Origin: Mycteria americana
Lineage: Eukaryota > Chordata > Aves > Ciconiiformes > Ciconiidae
Assembly (NCBI RefSeq): GCF_035582795.1
Contig: NW_027445659.1
Coordinates: forward strand, 124,001-188,000
Length of the DNA stretch: 64,000 bases
Direction of reading: 5' to 3'
Shown piece by piece: positions 45,650 through 55,453 of the stretch (position 1 is its first letter; every line of letters starts with the position of its first letter). The notes beneath the pieces were generated by a model, which ran no database searches, was not told the DNA's origin, and worked only from the letters and a program-made list of their open reading frames with translations. Made by a program: the position numbers and the translations under genes.

Positions 45650-46000
45650 TGGCCCTTTTAAGGACCCTCCCCACCGCATGGCCCTTTTAAGGACCTCCAT
45701 GCACCCTTTAAAGCCCCCGCTCCCCCCTCCCCATGCCTGTTGCTGGTGGGCCCTACACGGTGCCATTTTAAGGCTCTTAAAACTGGCAAGCCCTTTCTTA
45801 AAGATGGCACTGACCTTTTAAGGTGTGGTCACTGCATTGCCCTTTTAAGGTGCCCTGTTGGTGGACCCACTGAAAGGCCCTCGCTGGGCATGGCCCTTTT
45901 TGGGGCCGTCCCACCGTGTGGCCCTTTTAAGGCGCTGGCATGGGCCCCACTTAGATGTGCTCCTTTAAAGGTCGATGCCTGGGGTGGCCCTTTTAAGGTT
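45650..46000 (+). repeat. CCTTTTAAGG repeats in TFE3 3' UTR
   Basis: Seven matches to CC(A/T)6GG: CCTTTTAAGG at 45654, 45683, 45814, 45841, 45923 and 45989, and CCTTTAAAGG at 45962. They are usually embedded in TGGCCCTTTTAAGG, with several near copies between them. They lie in the transcribed 3' UTR. Confidence 0.85.
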
Positions 46001-46324
46001 TCTCTTCAGCCCCGCCCTTTCAGGAGGCAGCCCCGCCCCAGGAGAAAGCCACGCCCCCTCAGGGAAGCCCTGTACCCGCCCCATGGAGAGGTTCCTCCCC
46101 CGGCTGGCCCCGCCCCTTCCCGGCTCTCCCCCAACCAGCGGGCTCCTGGGGGCTGGGCCCTCAGGCATGAAGCCCCGCCCTCCCTGCTATCACTCACACG
46201 TGCCCCGCCCACCGCACTAACCCACCCTTCTCGGTCACGCCCTCTTTTGGAGGCCCCGCCCACCGGCCCCACTTAAAGGGGCCGCTCCCCCGCCCTCATT
46301 TTGTACGGAAACCGTCGCGTGGGA

Positions 46325-46330
46325 AATAAA
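46325..46330 (+). other. Polyadenylation signal of TFE3
   Basis: AATAAA about 715 bases after the stop codon, followed by a TTTGTTAA stretch. Confidence 0.9.
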
Positions 46331-46334
46331 CGTT

Positions 46335-46868
46335 TGTTAACGAGGAGCCGCTCGGTGCTGCGGGGCGGGGCCGGGGCCGGGGCCTATAGAGCGGGGGGGC
46401 TTATAGTAGTTCTATAGGACTTGCAGCACCTGGGGGGGGCCCTCTAGATTGGGCAGAAGCAGGGGAGTCTCTATAGGGTCTGTAGCACCCGGGGGGGCCT
46501 ATGGGGCCTATACAGCTGTAGGGGTCGCTGTGGGGCCTGTAGCACCCGGGAGGGCCCTATGGATTATAGTGTGTGTGGGGACAGTCCATGAGCCCCATAG
46601 CACGGGGGACACACACACACACACACACGCTGTATGGGCCTTATGGTGTCCTGGGGGCCCTATAGCGGCCTACGGTGCCGGCAGGCCTGTACCGCCCGCC
46701 GCGCCGGAGCGGTCTCTACGGTCCCCGCAGGGCCCCTCTGCCCGCCGGGGAGGCCCCGAGCTCTATGGCCGCGGCGTGGCATCACTTCCGCGTCTCTACG
46801 CCTCCTGCAGGCCTGCCAGAGCGTCCGCTTCCGGCCCCGCCCCGCGGGGGTCCTTCCGCGGCGCCAAG
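46335..46868. promoter_or_regulatory. TFE3-GRIPAP1 spacer and GRIPAP1 promoter
   Basis: First half: repeats of ctatagggcctatacagc type and a (CA)n run at 46608-46628. Second half: CpG-rich promoter ending in GCGCCAAGATGGCGC around the GRIPAP1 start codon, a YY1-type context common at TATA-less promoters. Confidence 0.6.
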
Positions 46869-49800
46869 ATGGCGCAGGCCCTCTCGGCCGAGGAGTTCCA
46901 GCGGATGCAGGTGGGGGCCGGGCCCAGGGCTGGGGCTCTCGGCCCGCCGCCGCCGCCCCGCTCATCCCGCTCCCCCCTCCCAGGCGCAGCTGCTGGAGCT
47001 GCGGACAGAGAACTACCGCCTCTCGGACGAGCTGCGGAAGAACGGCGCCGGTACGGGGGTGGGATGGGGTGGCATGGGATGGGGTGGGATGGGGGGGCCT
47101 GGGGCGGGGGTGGCCAGGCCGCCGTCTCCCTGACGCCGTCTCCCTGACGCCGTCTCCCTGACGCCGTCTCCCTGACGGCCCCTGTCTCCCCAGAGCTGTC
47201 AGGGCTGCGGCAGCGGGTGCAGGCGCTGGACAAGGACCTGGCCAAAGCCAACAAGGTGAGGGGATTCCCTGTCGTGGCTTCTGACCTGCCCGCCCTCCCT
47301 CCCTGCCTCGGTGTGACCCTCCCTCGTTCTCTTGCAGGCCCTCAGTAAGAGTAAGAAAGCCCAGGTGGGTGCTGGGGGGGTCCGGGGGGGTCCCTGTGGG
47401 TGCTGGGGGGGTCCGGGGGGGTCCTGGTGGGTCCCTGTGGGTGCTGGGGGGGGGCCTGGGAGGTCTCTGTGGGTGCTGGCGAGTCTTGGGCGGGTCTCTG
47501 TAGGTGCTGGGGGAGTCTGGGGGGGTCTCTGTGGGTGCTGGGGGGGATCCTGGGGGATCTATATAGGTACTGAGGAGGTTTTGGGGTATCTTGGGGTATA
47601 CTGGGGGAGTTTCTGTAGATGTTGGGGTGGATCTTGGGGGTCTCTACTGCTGCTGGAGAAGAGTTGGGTGGGGTCTCTGGAGATGCTGGGGGGTTTCTGG
47701 GGGTGCTGGGGTCCCTAGAGAGTCTCTCAGGATGCTAGGGAGATCATTGGACATGCTGGGGGGGTCCCTGTGGTGCCTACAAGGGTGCTGTGGGGGCCTA
47801 GGGGGTCTCTAGGGGTGCTGAGCGGGTTTAGGGGGATCCTCGGTGATCCCTGGGAAGTCTCTAGGGAGGCTGGGGGGGTCCCGGGAGATCTTGAAGGCCT
47901 CCTGGGTGAGTTCTGTGGGTCTCTATAGAATCCACGTAGGTGCTGGGGGGTGCTATGGGGCCCGGGGGATGTCTGTAGGGGACCTGGGGGGAGTTCTGGG
48001 GGTCCCAGCCACAGGGTACTGGTGGTGGGGCCCCCCCAGGAGGTGGAGGCGCTGCTGGGGGAGACGCGGATGCTGCAGGGGAAGCTCCAGAGCCAGGAGG
48101 ATGATTTCCGCCTCCAGAACAGCACCCTGCTGCGCGAGCTGGCCAAGGTGGGGGTCCTGGGCCCCCCAGGGACCCCAATATCCCCCATTCTATGTTCTCT
48201 AGGTCATTCCAGGGGTCCCTAATACCACCCTGAGCTTCCTAGTGTCACCTTAGGGGTTCCTAATGTCATTCTGGGGGGGTTCCGACTCACCGGGGGGGAC
48301 CCAGAGGGTCCCTGGGAGTCCCCAGTGCCACTTTCAGGGGCTGGGGGGGGGTCTTTTGGTGTCATTTTGGGGTCCCTGTGGGTGCCCAGTTTTACCACAG
48401 AGGTTCCCCGACCCCTTGTGGGGGGTCTTGGGGGTTTCTTTGGGTGCCATGGGGGTTCCCTGGTCCCATGGTGGGGCCTGAGGGGTCTCACGGGTGCCTG
48501 ACCTGGGAGGGGGTCCCAGCTGTGTGCACAGATCGAGGGACTGGAGGAGGAGAACCGGCGGCTGCGGGATGGGGGGCCCTCAGGACCCCCCTGTGACCCC
48601 CTGGCCTCTGTGGAGCCCCCCCAGGATGGGGCCGCTGCCGACAGTGGAGCCCCCCCGGCTCCTGTGGATGGTGAGGGGGTGCCTGGGGTGGGCTGTTGGG
48701 CTCTCTTGGGGGGGGGGTTGGGGGTCCCTGGGGGTTTGGGAATGTTCTGGGATCTTCCCTGGGGGGTGTTGCTGTTCCGGAGATCTGGGGGGGGCTCTGT
48801 GGGGGGGTTGGGTGTTTATATGGGACTTATCACTGACTGTGGGGCAGTATGGACGGCTATGGGGTGGGATATGGGGTCTCTATGGGGCATAGGGCCCTCA
48901 TCAGATGGATATGGGGGTTCTGTGGGGCTGGGGGGGGTTTATGGGGCCCTGTGGGAGGCCATGGGTCTCACCCCCACCCTCGCAGCCCCCCCGGAGCCCC
49001 TCAAGGAGCTGCGACCGGCAGAGGAGGGGGCCGGGGGCGACGCTTCCCCCAGGGAACCCCCAGCACCCAGTGTCCAGGTATGTTGTGGGGGGAGTATGGA
49101 GTGTATGGGGGGATTGGGGTGTCCATAGGGGATTTGGGGGGGCTAAAGAAGGTTCAGAGGTGTGGGGGAGGGCAGTTTTGGGGGAAATACGCGTGTGTAT
49201 GTGGAGTTTGGGGGGGAAGAATAGATGTGACGGATGTGGGGAAAAATACAGATCTTGGGGGGTGGGGGGGGCTTTGCGGGTCTATAGGAGATCAGGGGAA
49301 TTGTGAAAAAAGATGAAAGGTGCAGGGGGATGGATACCAAGTTTTGAGTCAATATAGCAGATGGAAGCTTTGGTAATAAAAATTTTGGGAAGGTATATGT
49401 GTAATAAAAAAGGAATTGAAAAGAAAAAAGATTTTGGGGGGCAAAGAAGCATGCAGGCATAGGAAACTAAGAAGTGTATAGGTGAAATGTAGGGGATCGG
49501 GGGGGGGTTCTGAGGGTCTCACGTAGTCTTTTGCAGGCAGAGGTGGCCCAGCTGCAGGCAGAGGTGGCCAAGGTAAGGGGGGCAGGGGGGCTTCGGGGGG
49601 GCCTAAGGAGGATTTGGGGGCATTTAGAACTTGGGGGGGGCTCCCATAGTGGATTTGGAGTCCCAGAAAGATTTGGGGGCTCCTGAGGGACCTTTGTGGA
49701 GTCTGTGGGGATTTTTGGGGTCTGGGAGAGCTCAGAGGTGTCCTGGGGGCCTCGGGGGAGTCCCAGAGGGATTGGGGGGTGTCCAAGGGGTGTCCCAGGA

Positions 49801-52800
49801 GAATTTCTGGGAGGGGCTTGGGGGCATTTTGGGGGTGCTGGGGGCTCTCGGTGGGGTTTGGGAGGGTGGGAGGGGTTGTGTGTGCTCCCCCAATAGCGTT
49901 TTTTGTGTTTCTCCTTCTCAGCTGATGGAGAAACTGAGGAAAAAGCAGGAGAGGTGAGACAGCCTGGATATCTGGCTTTTCTTTAGTGTACAACATGAGG
50001 TTTTCTGGAAATCTTTTTGCTTATTTTTATGGGTTTTTTCCCCCAGTTTTCTCCAGTTGCAGGCGGAAAAGGAGACACTGCTCCGGGACAGTCGGTGGGT
50101 GGCCCCTGGGGGCCATGGGGTTGGTTCTGGGGTCCCCCCTGGATGCCTGGGACCCCCCCGGATGCCTGGGTCCCCCTGTGCACCCCAGGACAGAGGCAGA
50201 GGAGCTCCAGGCCCGGCGGGACGAGGAATTTCGGGAGCTCCAGGCCCGGAACCAGCGGCTGCAGCAGGAGCTGGAGGCCGCGGCCCAGGTGGGGACACCC
50301 GGGAGGGCACCCCATGGCATTTGGGGCTCCTGGTGGGGCACTTTGGGGTTCTGGTGGGGTTCTAAGGGTGCCCCATGGCACTGTGGGGGTCCTGGGGGGC
50401 TCCCTGGAGGAACTGGGGGGCACTTGGGTGTTGGGGGGCTCCTGGGGGTCACCCCTGGTGTCAGATCTCCTGGAGAGCACCCTGGGGTGCTGGAGAGGCA
50501 CCCTATGACGCCAGGGCGAGGGGGTGGGTACAGCTCTTTATGGCCCCATAGGGACCTATAGGGTCTATACCGCCCCGTGTGGCAGCTGATGGCCCCAGGG
50601 CAGCCTTGTTTGGGTCTGGGCAGCCCTGGGCAGCCTGGAGCAGCTCTATACGGCCCCGGGCAGCGCTGCCGGACCCTATAGGGCCCTATAGAGCGCTGTG
50701 TGGGGCGGCAGGCGGAGGCGGGGCTACGGGAGCAGAGCAGGGCCCTGGCCCGGGAGCTGCAGGAGGCCCAGGCGCAGCGCAACGCCCTCGACGTCCAGCT
50801 CCAGGGGGGGCTTGGGGGTCCCGCGGGGGCAGTCGGGCTCCCCAGGGTGCCCTTCATCTGGTCCCCAGGGGTTGGGTGTCCCTGGGGAGTAGTTTGGGGT
50901 CCCCTGGGAGCGTGCTGGGGTTCCCTTGGGGGGGATTTGGGGTTCTGTTTGGGGTAGCTTAGGATCCCTGGGGAGGCTTTGAGGTCCCCAATGTGCCTCT
51001 CGCCTTGTCCTAGGGGAGTTTGAGGGATCCATGGGTGGGTTTAGGGCTCCCCAAGGTGCCCTGACCCCATTCTTGGGGGGGGGTTGGGGGTCCTCTGGGG
51101 GGATTTGGGGTCCCAGAGGTGCCCTGGTCCCAGTCTTGGGGGGATTTGGGGTCCCAGAGGTGCCCCGGCCCCATCCCTGGGAGGTGTTGGGGGTCCCCAG
51201 GGGAGATTTGGGGTCCCAGAGGTGCCCTGACCCCATCCCTGGGGGGAGGGTTGGGGTCCCTGAAGTGCCCCTGGCCCTGTTCCTGGGAGGTTTTTTGGCC
51301 CTGGGAGGCCTTGGGGTCCCCGCGGGCCCTGGCTGCACCCCCGCCGTCCTGGGCTACGTGTGCGAGGCGCGTGCCCGGCGGTGCGCCCGCAGGCGTGCGC
51401 GGAGGAGCGGGACGGGCTGCGGCGGCGGCTGGCGGAGGCGGAGGACGCCCGCGGGGAGAGCGAGCGGGGCTGGCGGCAGGCGCAGGTCAGCACCCTCCCG
51501 CCTCTGCCGCGTCCCCCCCGGGTGGGGTCCCCCCGCCCGCCCCGGCCCCACCCAGCCCGTCCCCCCAGGAGCAGCTGGAGCGGCAGGCGCAGGAGCACGC
51601 GGCGGCTTCCCGCGCCCGCGCGGAACAGCACCGGGCCGAGCTGGAGGTGAGCGCGCGGCTGTGGAGCGTCTCCCGGCGTGGGAGCCGCCCGGCCCCCGAG
51701 GGGGCCGTAGGCACCGCTGCGGAGCTACGGGGAGCGTGGGAATGCCTATATCCCCGTAGCGATTGCCGTATCCCTATAGCAGCCACAGGGGCCGTGGAGA
51801 GTTTTGGGGGGTTATTGGTGCTGTAGCGTTCACGTAAGCCGGCGTGGCGTTATACGTAGCGTAGAATCCCCTGGGGTGTTGCAGCCTTTATTGCAGCTCT
51901 ATAGAGGACGTCAGAATTCTTGGAGTACTGCAGAAACCATAAAAATCATTGTGCGTCTATAGGAACTTTGGGATGCTATAGGGTGCAGAGAAACTGGAGA
52001 GGCTGTATGGTTCTGTACAGAGCTATACGTGTCTGACAATGTTATAGCAGCTATAGGTATATTCTTCCCGTTCTAACTGTTCAATAAAGATTCTTAGAAT
52101 GTTACAGGGACTGTGGTGTCCACCAGACCCTATAGGACCTATAGGGTCTGTAATGGCTTTTTAGACACTGTAGAGACCCACAGGAACTGCAGGAGCTGCA
52201 CGGACCACATGAACAGTTGTATCAAGCTACGGTTGCTGTAGGGAGTCCACCAGACTTACAGAGTCTGTAGGGGCACCTGCGGTGCTATAGGACCCGTGCC
52301 CTCTCCCCCGTGGCCCTGTAGAGCCTATAGGTGCTGGGACGGGGTGTGACCCCCTCCTGCTGTCCCCAGGGGCGCGTGGGGGAGCTGCAGGCGGCGCTGG
52401 GGGACGCCGAGCGGCAGCGGGAGCTGCAGGAGGCCGAGAGCCGGGCGCTGCACCAGGTACCGTCAGATCCACCCCCATGGGACCCCCAGAGCCCCCCTGT
52501 TCCCCAGAGCGCCTTCCTGAGCCCACTGGCACCCCCTCACAGCCCCCCCGGGAACCCCAGATACCTCCATGGGATCATCCCGCCTGCCTGGGACCACCAG
52601 AAATCTGCCTGGGATTGCCAGTTCCCCTGTGGAGGGACCCTTGGATCTGCCCACCAGAGACCCTGAGATGCCCAAGTACCCCCTGGAACCCCCAGATCCC
52701 CTCCCAGGGACCCCAAGCTGCTGTGGGACCCCTCACCAAATTCTCCCTGGGCCCCCACATTTCTCTGGGTTCCCTTTGAGTCCCCCCAGACTCCCCTCAG

Positions 52801-54834
52801 CACCTGCAAGTCCTCTCTGGGACCCCCAAATCGCCTCAGGTCCCCCCGGATTCCCCTCAGCACACACAAGTCTTCTCTGGGACCCCCCCAAATCCCCCCC
52901 CTGACCTCCTCTGTCCCCCCAGGAGCTGAAGGACGTCCGGGATGGGCAGCGCATCCTGGAGAAGAAGGGCAGCGCTGCGGTGAGGGGACCCCAGGGGGTA
53001 GGGGGGCACCCCGAGGCCAGGGTCCTGTGGGCAGGTCCTGACCCCCCCCATTGTCCCCCCCTTCAGCTGAAGGACCTGAAGCGGCAGCTGCAGCTGGAGC
53101 GGCGCCGGGCCGACCGCCTGCAGGAGCGGCTGCAGGAGCTGCTGGCACCCACGCGTGCCCGCACCGGTCAGCCAGATGTGGGGTCCTCTGGCGGATTGGG
53201 GGGGGGGGGAGCTTCCAGGCACCGGGGTCCCCTTGATGGGGGGGCTCCTGGACGCCTGGGTCCCTCGTGGGGGGTGTGGGGTGGGTGGGTGTGTGTGGTG
53301 GTCCTGCATCCATGGGTTGGGGGTTACTGGGGTGTCTCGGTCTCCTGGTGGGATGAAAATGGATGCTGGGGGGGGTCTCCCAAACGTCTGGGTGCCCTGG
53401 AGGGGGAGCTCCTGGATCTCTGGAGAGGGGGTAACAGGGTCCCTTGGGGGGTGTGGGGTAAGGCGCGGTGCCCGGACCCCTGGGTCCCCTAGGGACGGGG
53501 TGCTGCAGTGGCACCCGGGCCCCCCTTTGCCCCCCTCCCCAGAGGGGCTTCCCCCGGGGCGGTGGCCCCATCCCGGACGCCTGGGTCCCCTTTTTGCCCC
53601 GGCAGGCCTAGAGGAGCTGGGGCTGGAGGGGGGGTCCCCCGGGCGGGGGCCGGGGGGTGACAGCAGCAGCCTCTCCTCCCTGGGCCGCGATGGCTCCGCC
53701 CCTGGCAGCACCAAGGTGGGCGGGGCCTGGGGTGGGGGCGGGGCCTGAGGCGGGGGTCGGGGCTGCTCCCAGGGGTGGGCTATGCAGAAACACCCAGGGT
53801 GGGGGTGGGGCCAGGCCAGGGGGGGGGTGGGGCTTTGGGGGGGTGGGGGATTTGGTGGGATGGAGCTTTGGGGGGGGTGGAGGGCTTTGGTGGGGGGATG
53901 TGGGGCTTTGGGGGGGGTGGGGGATTTGGTGGGATGGAGCTTTGGGGGGGGTGGGGGACTTTGGTGGGGGGGGTTGGGGCTTTGGGGGGTGGGTCAGGAT
54001 GTAGTTTTGGGGGTGTGGCTTTCTGAAGGTTGGGTGGGGTCACAGCTGGGGACATGGCTTTGTGGGTGGGGTGTGGGCGGAGGCTGGGGTGGGAGGTGGA
54101 GCTGTGTTGTGGGTGTGGCTTCAGCGAGGGGGTGTGGCCTCACCGTGGGTGCATCGCCCCTGCCCCCGCCCCCCTGCAGTCGGGCTCAGGCAGCCCCGGG
54201 GGGGGCAGCGGCGGTGGGGGGGTCCCCGGCGGGGGGGGCCTGTCCCCTGCGGAGGTGGCGGAGCTCTTCCAGCGCCTGGCCCAGAGCCAGCAGGAGCGTT
54301 GGCTGCTGGAGGAGAAGGTACTGGGCAGGACTGGGAGGGCCGGGGTGGGGGAGGCGTGCCAGGGGGGGTCACCGGTGCCCCCTTCCCCAACCCCTGCCCA
54401 GGTGCGTCACCTGGAGGTGAGCAGCGCCTCGATGGCGGAGGACCTGTGCCGCAAAAGCGCCATCATCCAGAGCTTCGTGCGCGACAGCCGCCTGGGTGAG
54501 CCCTGGCCCCCTGCGCCCCCGACCCCCCTCCCTTCCCCGCTCACCCCGGCTCCCTCTGCCCCTCCCCAGAGGCGGCGGGCCCCCCCGGGCCCCCCCGGCG
54601 GGGCACGGGGCCGGGCGAGGAGGGGCTGCGGGAGATGAACAAGAAGCTGCAGAACATGCTGGAGGAGCAGCTCACCAAGAACCTGCACCTCGGCCAGGTG
54701 GGCGGGGCTGCCGGCAACGGGGCGGGGCCGCGGGCAAGGGGCGGGGCCTCTGACCCCCCTTCTCTCCCCAGGACCTGGAGGCGCTGTCGCAGGAGCTGGC
54801 CCGGCTCAGCAAGGAGCGAGCGGCCCCGCCCTGA
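46869..54834 (+). CDS. GRIPAP1: GRIP1-associated protein 1 (GRASP-1)
   Basis: Coiled-coil Rab4 effector that tethers recycling endosomes and, in neurons, returns AMPA receptors to synapses. Twenty-two coding exons from 46869-46910 to 54772-54834 join in frame to 601 residues; human has 841. The N terminus [20 protein letters not shown], the block [20 protein letters not shown], the segment [20 protein letters not shown] and the C-terminal [35 protein letters not shown] and [19 protein letters not shown] blocks are well conserved. About 200 residues of the central coiled coil have no counterpart. The exon ending at 50804 runs into a G tract and has no GT donor at the point demanded by the reading frame, so an exon or sequence may be missing there. 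A 27-nt exon lies at 47338-47364. Confidence 0.93.
47365..48030. repeat. Guanine-rich repeat in GRIPAP1 intron
   Basis: Recurring gtgctgggggggtc and gggtctctgtgggtgctgg units, about 35-45 bases apart, follow the 27-nt exon. No exon was seen before 48040. Confidence 0.7.
49180..49500. other. AT-rich island in GRIPAP1 intron
   Basis: About 300 bases much richer in A and T than anything around it (for example ggtaataaaaattttggg and aataaaaaaggaattg). No matching transposon family and no open frame was recognised. A second short T-rich stretch is at 49960-50040. Confidence 0.5.
50830..51350. repeat. Repeat in GRIPAP1 intron beside the donor-less exon
   Basis: Recurring gggatttggggtcccagagg and tgccctggccccatccctgg units of roughly 55-60 bases. 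It begins directly after the exon lacking a visible donor. Confidence 0.7.
51660..52360. other. GRIPAP1 intron without recognised exons
   Basis: About 700 bases of comparatively AT-rich intron with scattered CTATAGG/CCTATAG strings and an ATTCTT-rich core (51890-52240). No exon or known element was seen. Confidence 0.5.
53810..54000. repeat. Minisatellite in GRIPAP1 intron
   Basis: Units such as gggatttggtgggatggagc then tttggggggggtgg alternate with tggggggatgtggggcttt. It lies between the exons at 53715 and 54180. Confidence 0.75.
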
Positions 54835-55042
54835 GGGACGGGGCCTGGCCCCGCCCCAGCCCCGCCCCTCCGCTCCAGGCTCCGCCTCCCCCCGCGGGCC
54901 CGGCCCGGCCGCCAGGGGCGTTGCCGCTTTCAGGGGACGTTGCTGCTTTAGGGGACGTTGCCCCTTTAAGGAGGGCGTGGCCCCTTCAGGAAGGCGTTCC
55001 CCTCTCAGCGGGGGCCTGCATGCGCCCCCCCCTCCCCCCCCT

Positions 55043-55048
55043 CAATAA
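55043..55048 (+). other. Polyadenylation signal of GRIPAP1
   Basis: AATAAA about 210 bases after the stop codon. The 3' UTR upstream of it contains a CCCTTTAAGG string like those in the TFE3 3' UTR. Confidence 0.9.
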
Positions 55049-55099
55049 ACCCGATGTGAACCGCTGCCGCTTGCGTCATTGCTTCCCTTTGGGGGGGTT

Positions 55100-55453
55100 G
55101 GGGGGCGCGGTGACATCACGGCGGCGCCCGCTGCACCGCGCGCTGCCTGTGCCTGACCGCCTACCCACGCAGCAGCGACCTCCCCGCCCAGTGACGTCAC
55201 TTCTGGGCGCTGACCCGGATGTTGTTGCCGTCGCCGCGGCCGCAGGACGGGGACCATCGCGGCGCCGCTCCGGATTCCCCCGCGCTCTGGCGCCTTCCAC
55301 CGAGGGGGCGCAGCGTGACGTCAGGACGGTGACGTAACACCTTCCCCCCCCCCCCGCTTTCCCGGTAGGGGGGCGGTGGCCGCACGAATTTCCCCCCCTC
55401 CCCCCCGATTGCCGTTCTGCGCCTGCGCGGAGCCCCCACGCCCCGCCCCCGCC
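55100..55453. promoter_or_regulatory. TBC1D25 promoter with CRE sites
   Basis: CpG-rich 350 bases between the GRIPAP1 3' end and the TBC1D25 start. Two perfect TGACGTCA sites (55192-55199, 55316-55323), a TGACGTAA at about 55330 and a TGACATCA near 55110 suggest CREB/ATF input. An NRF1-like TGCGCCTGCGC lies near 55419. Confidence 0.7.

Noticed and set aside
49180-49500. AT-rich stretch as a transposon insertion
   Set aside because: No terminal repeats, target-site duplication or family-like sequence could be recognised, so it is reported only as an AT-rich island.
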